In this document: positions 11,161 through 23,229 of the stretch, one piece after another
Numbering within the stretch: position 1 is the stretch's first letter
Layout: every line of letters starts with the position of its first letter
DNA from: Clusia tigrina
Lineage: Eukaryota > Arthropoda > Insecta > Diptera > Clusiidae
Reading direction: 5' to 3'
DNA length: 64,000 bases
NCBI GenBank assembly: GCA_920105625.2
Contig: OV050031.1
Coordinates: 93,811,676-93,875,675, forward strand
Position numbers and translations under genes: made by a program
The notes under the pieces: generated by a model
What the model was told of the DNA's origin: nothing
The model's database searches: none
Seen by the model: only the letters and a program-made list of their open reading frames with translations

Positions 11161-13670
11161 TTCAAATGGCCGTAACTTCTGTATGGTACGTCCTACACCT
11201 ATCAAAGTTTGCAACATACAAATGCTTGTAACTTTTTACTGGAGCGTCATAAAATCTTGAAATTTTGTAACAATAAAGTACTCGAGCCTCTTGTCAATTT
11301 AAGCTATCGCTCAAAGCTATGCTACCCTTGAGTCCCAAATCAAACACTGATAAAACTTCAAATGGCCCTAACTTCTATACGGTACGTCCTACAACTATCA
11401 AAGTTTGCAACATACAAATGCTTGTAACTTTTTACTGGAGCGTCATAAAACCTTGAAATTTTGTAACAATAAAGTACTCGAGCCTCTTGTCAATTTAAGC
11501 TATCTCTCAAAGCTATGCTACCCTTGAGTTCCAAATCAAACACTGCTAAAACTTCAAATGGCCCTAACTTCTATACGGTACGTCCTACACCTATCAAAGT
11601 TTGCAACATACAAATGCTTGTAACTTTTTACTGGAGCGTCATAAAACCTTGAAATTTTGTAACAATAAAGTACTCGAACCTCTTGTCAATTTAAGCTATC
11701 GCCCAAAGCTATGCTACCCTTGAATCCCAAGTAAAACACTGATAAAACTTCAAATGGCCCTAACTTCTGTACCGTACATCCTACACCTATCAAAGTTTGT
11801 AACATACAAATGCTTGTAACTTTTTACTGGAGCGTCATAAAACCTTGAAATTTTGTAACAATAAAGTACTCGAGCCTCTTGTCAATTTAAGCTATCGCTC
11901 AAAGCTATGCTACCCTTGAATCCCAAATCAAACACTGATAAAACTTCAAATGGTCCTAACTTCTGTACGGTACGTCCTACACCTATCAAAGTTTGCAACA
12001 TACAAATGCTTGTAACTTTTTACTGGAGCGTAATAAAACCTTGAAATTTTGTAACAATAAAGTACTCGAGCCTCTTGTCAATTTAAGCTATCGCTCAAAG
12101 CTTTGCTACCCTTGAGTCCCAAATCAAACACTGATAAAACTTCATATGGCCCTAACTTCTATACGGTACGACCTACACTTATCAAAGTGTGCAACATACA
12201 AATGCTTGTGACTTTTTACTGGAGCGTCATAAAACCTTGAAATTTTGTAACAATAAAATACTCGAGCCTCTTGTCAATTTAAGCTAACGCTCAAAGCTAT
12301 GCTTAAGTCCCAAATCAAACACTGATAAAACTTCAAATGGCCCTAACTTCTGTACGGTACGTCCTACACCTATCAAAGTTTGCAACATACAAATGCTTGT
12401 AACTTTTTACTGGAGCGTCATAAAACCTTGAAATTTTGTAACAATAAAGTACTCGAGCCTCTTGTCAATTTAAGCTATCGCTTAAAGCTATGCTACCCTT
12501 GAATCCCAAATCAATCACTGATAAAACTTCAAATGGCCGTAACTTCTGTACGGTACGTCCTACACCTATCAAAGTTTGCAACATACAAATGCTTGTAACT
12601 TTTTACTGGAGCGTCATAAAATCTTGAAATTTTGTAACAATAAAGTACTCGAGCCTCTTGTCAATTTAAGCTATCGCTCAAAGCTATGCTACCCTTGAGT
12701 CCCAAATCAAACACTGATAAAACTTCAAATGGCCCTAACTTCTATACGGTACGTCCTACACCTATCAAAGTTTGCAACATACAAATGCTTGTAACTTTTT
12801 ACTGGAGCGTCATAAAACCTTGAAATTTTGTAACAATAAAGTACTCGAGCCTCTTGTCAATTTAAGCTATCTCTCAAAGCTATGCTACCCTTGAGTTCCA
12901 AATCAAACACTACTAAAACTTCAAATGGCCCTAACTTCTATACGGTACGTCCTACACCTATCAAAGTTTGCAACATACAAATGCTTGTAACTTTTTACTG
13001 GAGCGTCATAAAACCTTGAAATTTTGTAACAATAAAGTACTCGAACCTCTTGTCAATTTAAGCTATCGCCCAAAGCTATGCTACCCTTGAATCCCAAGTA
13101 AAACACTGATAAAACTTCAAATGGCCCTAACTTCTGTACCGTACATCCTACACCTATCAAAGTTTGTAACATACAAATGCTTGTAACTTTTTACTGGAGC
13201 GTCATAAAACCTTGAAATTTTGTAACAATAAAGTACTCGAGCCTCTTGTCAATTTAAGCTATCGCTCAAAGCTATGCTACCCTTGAATCCCAAATCAAAC
13301 ACTGATAAAACTTCAAATGGTCCTAACTTCTGTACGGTACGTCCTACACCTATCAAAGTTTGCAACATACAAATGCTTGTAACTTTTTACTGGAGCGTAA
13401 TAAAACCTTGAAATTTTGTAACAATAAAGTACTCGAGCCTCTTGTCAATTTAAGCTATCGCTCAAAGCTTTGCTACCCTTGAGTCCCAAATCAAACACTG
13501 ATAAAACTTCATATGGCCCTAACTTCTATACGGTACGACCTACACTTATCAAAGTGTGCAACATACAAATGCTTGTGACTTTTTACTGGAGCGTCATAAA
13601 ACCTTGAAATTTTGTAACAATAAAGTACTCGAGCCTCTTGTCAATTTAAGTTATCGCTCAAAGCTTTGCT
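11160..13670 (+). repeat. 7-monomer higher-order repeat (1,367 bp), two copies
   Basis: The marker ggccgtaacttctgta is at 11,168 and 12,535; tctctcaaag/gagttcc is at 11,505 and 12,872; and the monomer with tacgacctacacttatc and gtgtgcaac is near 12,165 and 13,532. All are 1,367 bp apart, which is 7 x 196 minus 5; the missing 5 bp are the deletion at 12,304. This block also reuses the four monomer types of the 4,860-6,830 block (cgcccaaag, cccaagtaaaac, gtaccgtacatcc), so the 7-mer contains a 4-mer as a part. Confidence 0.85.
12159..12349 (+). repeat. 191-bp monomer with 5-bp deletion
   Basis: The sequence reads gctatgcttaagtccc at about 12,297 where other copies read gctatgctacccttaagt, a loss of 5 bp. 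The equivalent monomer one period later (near 13,665) is full length, with gctttgctgcccttaag, so the deletion happened in only one copy of the 7-mer. Confidence 0.9.
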
Positions 13671-14650
13671 GCCCTTAAGTTCCAAATCAAACACTGATAA
13701 AACTTCAAATGGCCCTAACTTCTATACGGTACGTCCTACACCTATCAAAGTTTGCAACATATAAATGCTTGTAACTTTTTACTGGAGCGTCATAAGACCT
13801 TGAAATTTTGTAACAATTATGGTACTCGAGCCTCTTGTCAATTTAAGCTATCGCTCAAAGCTATGCTACCCTTGAATCCCAAATCAAACACTGATAAAAC
13901 TTCAAATGGCCCTAACTTCTATACGGTACGTCCTACACCTATCAAAGTCTGCAACATACAAATGCTTGTATCTTTTTACTGGAGCGTCATAAAACCTTGA
14001 AATTTTGTAACAATAAAGTACACGAGCCTCTTGTCAATTTAAGCTATCGCTCAAAGCTATGCTACCCTTAAGTCCCAAATCAATCACTGATAAGACTTCA
14101 AATGGCCCTAGCTTCTATACGGTACGTCCTACACCTATCAAAGTTTGCAACATACAAATGCTTGTAACTTTTCACTGGAGCGTCATAAAACCTTGAAATT
14201 TTGTAACAATAAAGTACTCGAGCCTCTTGTCAATTTAAGCTATCGATCAAAGCTATGCTACCCTTGAGTCCCAAATCAAACACTGATAAAACTTCAAATG
14301 GTCCTAACTTCTATACGATACGTCCTACACCTATCAAAGTTTGCAACATACAAATGCTTGTAACTTTTCACTGGAGCGTCATAAAACCTTGAAATTTTGT
14401 AACAATAAAGTACTCGAGCCTCTTGTCAATTTAAGCTATCGATCAAAGCTATGCTACCCTTGAGTCCCAAATAAAATACTGATAAAACTTCGAATGGCCC
14501 TAACTTCTATACAGTACGTCCTAAACCTATCAAAGTTTGCAACATACAAATGCTTGTAACTTTTTATTGGAGCGTCAGAAAACCTTGAAATTTTGTAACA
14601 ATAAAGTACTCGAGCCTCTTGTCAATTTAAGCTATCGCTCAAAGCTATGC
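13670..14650 (+). repeat. Satellite monomers without a clear local higher-order period
   Basis: About five monomers with scattered private variants. One (about 13,800-13,830) reads taacaattatggtactcg, with one extra base relative to taacaataaagtactcg. Two neighbours share the rare word atcgatcaaag (14,242 and 14,438), a single-monomer tandem duplication. Nothing except satellite is present. Confidence 0.75.
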
Positions 14651-16210
14651 TACCCTTGAGTCTCAAATCAAACACTGATAAAACTTCAAATGGCCCTAAA
14701 TTCTATACGGTACGTCCTACACCTATCAAAGTTTGCAACATATAAATGCTTCAAACTTTTTACTGGAGCGTAATAAAACCTTGAAATTTTGTAACAATAA
14801 AGGACTCGAGCCTCTTGTCAATTTAAGCTATCGCTCAAAGCTATGCTACCCTTGAGTCCCAAATCAAACACTGATAAAACTTCAAATGGTCCTAACTTCT
14901 ATACGGTACGTCCTACACCTATCAAAGTTTGCAACATACAAATGCTTGCAACTTTTCACTGGAGCGTCATAAAACCTTGAAATTTTGTAACAATAAAGTA
15001 CTCGAGCCTCTTGTCAATTTAAGGTATTGCTCAAAGCTATGCTACCCTTGAGTACCGAATCAAACACTGATAAAACTTCAAATGGCCCTAACTTCTATAC
15101 GGTACGTCCTACACCTATCAAAGTTTGCAACATACAAATGCTTGTAACTTTTTATTGGAGCGTCAGAAAACCTTGAAATTTTGTAACAATAAAGTACTCG
15201 AGCCTCTTGTCAATTTAAGCTATTGCTCAAAGCTATGCTACCCTTGAATCCCAAATCAAACACTGATAAAACTTCAAATGGCCCTAACTTCTATACGGTA
15301 CCTCCTACACCTATCAAAGTTTGCAACATATAAATGTTTGTAACTTTTTATTGGAGCGTCATAAATCCTTGAAATTTTGTAACAATAAAGCACTCGAGCC
15401 TCTTGTCAATTTAAGCTATCGCTCAAAGCTATGCTACCCTTGAGTCTCAAATCAAACACTGATAAAACTTCAAATGGCCCTAAATTCTATACGGTACGTC
15501 CTACACCTATCAAAGTTTGCAACATATAAATGCTTGAAACTTTTTACTGGAGCGTAATAAAACCTTGAAATTTTGTAACAATAAAGGACTCGAGCCTCTT
15601 GTCAATTTAAGCTATCGCTCAAAGCTATGCTACCCTTGAGTCCCAAATCAAACACTGGTAAAACTTCAAATGGTCCTAACTTCTATACGGTACGTCCTAC
15701 ACCTATCAAAGTTTGCAACATACAAATGCTTGTAACTTTTCACTGGAGCGTCATAAAACCTTGAAATTTTGTAACAATAAAGTACTCGAGCCTCTTGTCA
15801 ATTTAAGGTATTGCTCAAAGCTATGCTACCCTTGAGTCCCGAATCAAACACTGATAAAACTTCAAATGGCCCTAACTTCTATACGGTACGTCCTACACCT
15901 ATCAAAGGTTGCAACATACAAATGCTTGTAACTTTTTATTGGAGCGTCAGAAAACCTTGAAATTTTGTAACAATAAAGTACTCGAGCCTCTTGTCAATTT
16001 AAGCTATTGCTCAAAGCTATGCTACCCTTGAATCCCAAATCAAACACTGATAAAACTTCAAATGGCCCTAACTTCTATACGGTACGTCCTACACCTATCA
16101 AAGTTTGCAACATATAAATGTTTGTAACTTTTTATTGGAGCGTCATAAATCCTTGAAATTTTGTAACAATAAAGCACTCGAGCCTCTTGTCAATTTAAGC
16201 TACCGCTCAA
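14650..16210 (+). repeat. 4-monomer higher-order repeat (784 bp), two copies
   Basis: The marker taaaggactcgag is at 14,799 and 15,583, gagtctcaaatc is near 14,658 and 15,442, and caatttaaggtattgc and the gcgtcagaaaacc form follow in both, always 784 bp apart. This 4-mer is made of different monomer types from the 4,860-6,830 one. Its second copy is also the start of the block shared with 6,830-7,990. Confidence 0.83.
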
Positions 16211-19200
16211 AGCTATGCTACCCTTAAGTCCCAAATCAAACACTGATAAAACTTCAAATGGCCCTAACTTCTATACGGTACGTCCTACACCTATCAAAGT
16301 TTGCAGCATACAAATGCTAGCAACTTTTCACTGGAGCGTCATAAAACCTTGACATTTTGTAACAATAAAGTACTCGAGCCTCTTGTCAATTTAAGCTATT
16401 GCTCAAAGCTATGCTACCTTTGAGTCCCAAATCACACACTGATAAAACTTCAAATGGCCCTAACTTATATACGGTATGTCCTACACCTATCAAAGTTTGC
16501 AACATACAAATGCTTGTAACTTTTTATTGGAGCGTCATAAAAACCTTGAAATTTTGTAACAATAAAGTAACGGAGCCTCTTGTCAATTTAAGCTATCGCT
16601 CAAAGCTATGCTACCCTTAAGTAACAAATCAAACACTGATAAAACTTCAAATGGCCCTAACTTCTATACGGTACGTCCTACACCTATCAAAGTTTGCAAC
16701 ATACAAATGCTTGTAACTTTTCACTGGAGCGTCATAAAACCTTGAAATTTTGTAACAATAAAGTACTCGAGCCTCTTGTCAATTTAAGCTATCACTCAAA
16801 GCTATGCTACCCTTAAGTCCCAAATCAAACACTGATAAAACTTCAAATGGCCCTAAATTCTATACGGTACGTCCTACACCTATCAAAGTTTGCAACATAC
16901 AAATGCTTGTAACTTTTTACTGGAGCGTCCTAAAACCTTGAAATTTTGTAACAATAAAGTACTCGAGCCTCTTGTCAATTTAAGCTATCGCTCAAAGCTA
17001 TGCTACCCTTGAATCCCAAATCAATCACTGATAAAACTTCAAATGGCCCTAACTTCTGTACGGTATGTCCTACACCTATCAAAGTTTGCAACATACAAAT
17101 GCTTGTAACTTTTTACTGGAGAGTCATAAAACTTAGAAATTTTGTAACAATAAAGTACTCGAGCCTCTTGTCAATTTAAGCTATCGCTCAAAGCTATGCT
17201 ACCCTTGAGTCCCAAATCAAACATTGATAAAACTTCAAATGGCCCTAACTTCTGTACGGTACGTCCTACACCTATCAAAGTTTGCAACATATAAATGCTT
17301 GTAACTTTTTACTGGAGCGTCATAAAACCTTGAAATTTTGTAACAATAAAGTACTCGAGCCTCTTGTCAATTTAAGCTATCGCTCAAAGCTATGCTACCC
17401 TTAAGTCCCAAATCAAACACTGATAAAACTTCAAATGGCCCTAAATTATATACGGTACGTCCTACACCTATCAAAGTTTGCAACATACAAATGCTTGTAA
17501 CTTTTTACTGGAGCGTCCTAAAACCTTGAAATTTTGTAACAATAAAGTACTCGAGCCTCTTGTCAATTTAAGCTATCGCTCAAAGCTATGCTACCCTTGA
17601 ATCCCAAATCAATCACTGATAAAACTTCAAATGGCCCTATCTTCTGTACGGTACGTCCTACACCTATCAAAGTTTGCAACATACAAATGCTTGTAACTTT
17701 TTACTGGAGCGTCATAAAACTTAGAAATTTTGTAACAATAAAGTACTCGAGCCTCTTGTCAATTTAAGCTATCGTTCAAAGCTATGCTACCCTTGAGTCC
17801 CAAATCAAACACTGATAAAACTTCAAATGGCCCTAACTTCTGTACGGTATGTCCTACACCTATCAAAGCTTGCAACATATAAATGCTTGTAACTTTTTAC
17901 TGGAGCGTCATAAAACCTTGAAATTTTGTAACAATAAAGCACTCGAGCCACTTGTCAATTTAAGCTATCGCTCAAAGCTATGCTACCCTTGAGTCCCAAA
18001 TCAAACACTGATAAAACTTCAAATGGCCCTAACTTCTATATAGTACGTCCTACACCTACCAAAGTTTGCAACATACAAATGCTTGTAACTTTTTACTGGA
18101 GCGTCATAAAACCTTGAAATTTTGTAACAATAAAGTACTCGAGCCTCTTGTCAATTTAAGCTTTCGCACAAAGCCATGCTACCCTTGAATCCGAAATCAA
18201 ACACTGAGAAAACTTCAAATGGCCCTAACTTCTATACGGTACGTCCTACACCTATCAAAGTTTGCAACATATAAATGTTTGTAACTTTTTATTGGAGCGT
18301 TATAAAACCTTGAAATTTTGTAAGAATAAAGCACTCGAGCCTCTTGTCAATTTAAGCTACCGCTCAAAGCTATGCTACCCTTAAGTCCCAAATCAAACAC
18401 TGATAAAACTTCAAATGGCCCTAACTTCTATACGGTACGTCCTACACCTATCAAAGTTTGCAGCATACAAATGCTTGCAACTTTTCACTGGAGCGTCATA
18501 AAACCTTGAAATTTTGTAACAATAAAGTACTCGAGCCTCTTGTCAATTTAAGCTATTGCTCAAAGCTATGCTACCTTTGAGTCTCAAATCAAACACTGAT
18601 AAAACTTCAAATGGCGCTAACTTCTATACGGTACGTCCTACACCTATCAAAGTTTGCAACATACAAATGCTTGTAACTTTTTATTGGAGCGTCATAAAAA
18701 CCTTGAAATTTTGTAACAATAAAGTACTCTTGCCTCTTGTCAATTTAAGCTATCGCTCAAAGCTATGCTACCCTTAAGTAACAAATCAAACACTGATAAA
18801 ACTTCAAATGGCCCTAACTTCTATACGGTACGTCCTACACCTATCAAAGTTTGCAACATACAAATGCTTGTAACTTTTTACTGGGGCGTCCTAAAACCTT
18901 GAAATTTTGTAACAATAAAGTACTCGAGCCTCTTGTCAATTTAAGCTATCGCTCAAAGCTATGCTACCCTTGAATCCCAAATCAAACACTGATAAAACTT
19001 CAAATGGCCCTAACTTCTGTACGGTATGTCCTACACCTATCAAAGTTTGCAACATACAAATGCTTGTAACTTTTTACTGGAGCGTCATAAAACTTAGAAA
19101 TTTTGTAACAATAAAGTACTCGAGCCTCTTGTCAATTTAAGCTATCGCTCAAAGCTATGCTACCCTTGAGTCCCAAATCAAACACTGATAAAACTTCAAA

Positions 19201-20400
19201 TGGCCCTAACTTCTGTACGGTACGTCCTACACCTATCAAAGTTTGCAACATATAAATGCTTGTAACTTTTTACTGGAGCGTCATAAAACCTTGAAATTTT
19301 GTAACAATAAAGTACTCGAGCCTCTTGTCAATTTAAGCTATCGCTCAAAGCTATGCTACCCTTAAGTCCCAAATCAAACACTGATAAAACTTCAAATGGC
19401 CCTAAATTCTATACGGTACGTCCTACACCTATCAAAGTTTGCAACATACAAATGCTTGTAACTTTTTACTGGAGCGTCCTAAAACCTTGAAATTTTGTAA
19501 CAATAAAGTACTCGAGCCTCTTGTCAATTTAAGCTATCGCTCAAAGCTATGCTACCCTTGAATCCCAAATCAATCACTGATAAAACTTCAAATGGCCCTA
19601 TCTTCTGTACGGTACGTCCTACACCTATCAAAGTTTGCAACATACAAATGCTTGTAACTTTTTACTGGAGCGTCATAAAACTTAGAAATTTTGTAACAAT
19701 AAAGTACTCGAGCCTCTTGTTAATTTAAGCTATCGTTCAAAGCTATGCTACCCTTGAGTCCCAAATCAAACACTGATAAAACTTCAAATGGCCCTAACTT
19801 CTGTACGGTACGTCCTACACCTATCAAAGTTTGCAACATATAAATGCTTGTAACTTTTTACTGGAGCGTCATAAAACCTTGAAATTTTGTAACAATAAAG
19901 CACTCGAGCCTCTTGTCAATTTAAGCTATCGCTCAAAGCTATGCTACCCTTGAGTCCCAAATCAAACACTGATAAAACTTCAAATGGCCCTAATTTCTAT
20001 ATAGTACGTCCTACACCTATCAAAGTTTGCAACATACAAATGCTTGTAACTTTTTACTGGAGCGTCATAAAACCTGGAAATTTTGTAACAATAAAGTAGT
20101 CGAGCCTCTTGTCAATTTAAGCTTTCGCTCAAAGCCATGCTACCCTTGAGTCCCAAATCAAACACTGATAAAACTTCAAATGGCCCTAAATTCTATACGG
20201 TACGTCCTACACCTATCAAAGTTTGCAACATATAAATACTTGTAACTTTTTACTGGAGCGTAATAAAACCTTGAAATTTTGTAACAATAAAGTGCTCGAG
20301 CCTCTTGTCAATTTAAGCTATCGCTCAAAGCTATGCTACCCTTGAATCCCAAATAAAACACTGATAAAACTTCAAATGGCCCTAACTTCTGTACGGTACG
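16050..20400 (+). repeat. 10/11-monomer higher-order repeat, two copies, with nested 3-monomer duplications
   Basis: The first part recurs at 2,157 bp (gcagcatac at 16,304 and 18,461; the one-base-longer cataaaaacc monomer at about 16,535 and 18,692). Further on the offset is 1,961 (acttagaaat at 17,131 and 19,092, again at 17,719 and 19,680). One monomer is thus missing from the second copy near 18,880, where two neighbouring monomer types appear fused (a single monomer with gggcgtcctaaaacc). Inside each copy, cgtcctaaaacc repeats 588 bp (3 monomers) apart: 16,923/17,511 and 18,884/19,472. Confidence 0.82.
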
Positions 20401-20755
20401 TCCTACACCTATCAAAGTTTGCAACATACAAATGCTTGTAACTTTTTACTGGAGCGTCATAAAACTTTGAAATTTTGTAACAATAAAGTACTCGAGCCTC
20501 TTGTAAATTTAAGCTATCGCTCAAAGCTATGCTACCCTTGAGTCCCAAATCAAACACTGATAAAACTTCAAATGGCCCTAACTTCTGTACGGTACGTCCT
20601 ACACCTATCAAAGTTTGCAACATATAAATGCTTGTAACTTTTTACTGGAGCGTCATAAAACCTTGAAATTTTGTAACAATAAAGCACTCGAGCCTCTTGT
20701 CAATTTAAGCTATCGCTCAAAGCTATGCTACCCTTGAGTCCCAAATGAAACACTG
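19405..20755 (+). repeat. Copy of the left-edge block, 99 monomers away
   Basis: This part matches 1-1,351 in order of variants: cctaaaacc, caatcactg, a ctgtacgg monomer with a cttagaaat or cttag-like word, the cactcgag form, the tatagtacg/tacagtacg monomer, gctttcgc, the ataaatacttg monomer, and aaaactttg. The offset, measured from gca(g/a)ca(tata) at 821 and 20,225, is 19,404 bp, exactly 99 x 196. Confidence 0.75.
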
Positions 20756-20759
20756 ATAA

Positions 20760-22740
20760 AACTTCAAATGGTCCTAAATTCTATACGGTACGTCCTACAC
20801 CTATCAAACTTTGCAACATACAAATGCTTGTAACTTTTCACTGGAGCGTCATAAAACCTTGAAATTTTGTAACAATAAAGTACTCGAGCCTCTTGTCAAT
20901 TTAAGCTATCGCTCAAAGCTATGCTACCCTTGAGTCCCAAATCAATCACTGAAAAAACTTCAAATGGCCCTAACTTCTATACGGTACGTCCTACACCTAT
21001 TAAAGTTTGCAACATATAAATGCTTGTAACTTTTTACTGGAGCGTCATAAAACCTTGAAATTTTGTAACAATAAAGTACTCGAGCCTCTTGTCAATTTAA
21101 GCTATTGCTCAAAGCTATGCTACCCTTGAGTCCCGAATTCAACACTGATAAAACTTCAAATGGCCCTAACTTCTATACGGTACGTCTTGCACCTATCAAA
21201 GTTTGCAACATACAAATGCTTGTAACTTTTCACTGGACCGTCATAAAACCTTGAAATTTTGTAACAATAAAGTACTCGAGCCTCTTGTCAATTTAAGCTA
21301 TCGCCCAAAGCTATGCTAACCTTGAATCCCAAATAAAACACTGATAAAACTTCAAATGGCCCTAACTTCTATACGGTACGTCCTACACCTATCAAAGTTT
21401 GCAACATACAAATGCTTGTAACTTTTTATTGGAGCGTCATAAAACCTTGAAATTTTGTAACAATAAAGTACTCGTGCCGCTTGTCAATTTAAGCTATCGC
21501 TCAAAGCTAAGCTACCCTTGAATCCCAAATAAAACACTGATAAAACTTCAAATGGCCCTAACTTCTATACGGTACGTCCTACACCTATCAAAGTTTGCAA
21601 CATACAAATGCTTGTGACTTTTTACTGGAGCGTAATAAAACCTTGACATTTTGTAACAATAAAGTACTCGCGTCGCTTGTCAATTTAAGCTATCGCTCAA
21701 AGCTATGCTACCCTTGAGTCCCAAATCAAACACTGATAAAACTTCAAATGGCCCTAACTTCTATACGGTACGTCCTACACCTATCAAAGTTTGCAACATA
21801 CAAATGCTTGTGACTTTTTACTGGAGCGTAATAAAACCTTGAAATTTTGTAGCAATAAAGTACTCGAGCCGCTTGTCAATTTAAGCTATCGCTCAAAGCT
21901 ATGCGACCCTTGAGTCCCAAATCAAATACTGATAAAACTTCAAATGGCCCTAAATTATATACGGTACGTCCTACACCTATCAAAGTTTGCAACATATAAA
22001 TGCTTGTAACTTTTTACTGGAGCGTCATAAAACCTTGAAATTTTGTAACAATAAAGCACTCGAGCCTCTGGTCAATTTAAGCTATCGCTCGAAGATATGC
22101 TACCCTTGAGTCCCAAATCAAACACTGATAAAACTTCAAATGGCCCTAACTTCTATACAGTACGTCCTACACCTATCAAATTTTGCAACATACAAATGCT
22201 TGTAACTTTTTACTGGAGCGTAATAAAACCTTGAAATTTTGTAACAATAAAGTACTCGAGCCTCTTGTCAATTTAAGCTATCGCTCAAAGCTATGCTACC
22301 CTTGAGTCCCAAATCAAACACTGATAAAACTTCAAATGGTCCTAACTTCTATACGGTACGTCCTACACCTATGAAAGTTTGCAACATACAAATGCTTGTA
22401 AATTTTCACTGGAGCGTCATAAAACCTTGAAATTTTTTAACAATAAAGCGCTCGAGCCTCTTGTCAATTTAAGCTATCGCTCAAAGCTATGCTACCCTTA
22501 AGTTCCAAATAAAACACTGATAAAACTTCAAATGGCCCTAACTTCTATACGGTACGTCCTACATCTATCAAAGTTTGCAACATACAAATGCTTGTAACTT
22601 TTTATTGGAGCGTCATAAAACCTTGAAATTTTGTAACAATAAAGTACTCGAGCCGCTTGTCAATTTAAGCTATCGCTCAAAGCTATGCTACCCTTGAATC
22701 CCAAATAAAACACGATTAAAACTTCAAATGGCCCTAACTT
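20760..22740 (+). repeat. Transition zone of mixed monomers
   Basis: Variants typical of the right-hand part start here: caaactttgc (first near 20,814), actcgtgccgc (21,471), and the pair gcctctggtc with cgctcgaagatatgc (about 22,063-22,100), which reappears at 23,944, 26,100 and 34,076. The part 20,760-21,220 closely matches 57,250-57,710. No gene or other element is present. Confidence 0.7.
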
Positions 22741-22857
22741 CTATACGGTACGTCCTACACCTATCAATGTTTGCAAGTCTCTTAAGCTATCGTTCAAAGC
22801 TATGCTACACTTAAGTCCCAAATCAAACACTGATAAAACTTCAAATGGCTCTAACTT
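22741..22857 (+). repeat. Truncated 117-bp monomer, first copy
   Basis: The monomer jumps from tttgcaa directly to gtctcttaag, losing 79 bp. The simplest reading is two deletions: 71 bp between gcaa and the cctctt box, and 8 bp (gtcaattt) just after it. The half-repeat B and the ScaI/XhoI sites are gone. It is one of only two strongly shortened monomers in the window; the other is an obvious copy at 32,873. Confidence 0.93.
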
Positions 22858-23229
22858 CTATATGGTACGTCCTACACCTAACAAAGTTTGCAACATACAA
22901 ATGCTTGTAACTTTTTATTGGAGCGTCATAAACCCTTGAAATTTTGTAGCAATAAAGTAATCGAGCCTCTTGTCAATTTAAGCTATCGCTCAAAGCTATG
23001 CTACCCTTAAGTCCCGAATCAAACACTGATAAAACTTCAAATTTCCCTAACTTCTATACGGTACGTCCTACACCTATCAAACTTTGCAACATATAAATGC
23101 TTGTAACTTTTTACTGGAGCGTAATAAAACCTTGAAATTTTGTAACAATAAAGTACTCGTGCCGCTTGTCAATTTAAGCTATCGCTCAAAGCTAAGCTAC
23201 CCTTGAATCCCAAATAAAACACTGATAAA

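Noticed and set aside
20372..20623. Short open frames on the minus strand (4,104, 7,829, 9,986, 20,372)
   Set aside because: They are about one monomer long, repeated with the array and explained by loss of a stop codon in variant monomers. There is no coding signal.
22741..22857. Scar of a mobile element insertion or excision at the truncated monomer
   Set aside because: There is no foreign sequence, target-site duplication or terminal inverted repeat. Two simple deletions within the monomer explain it.
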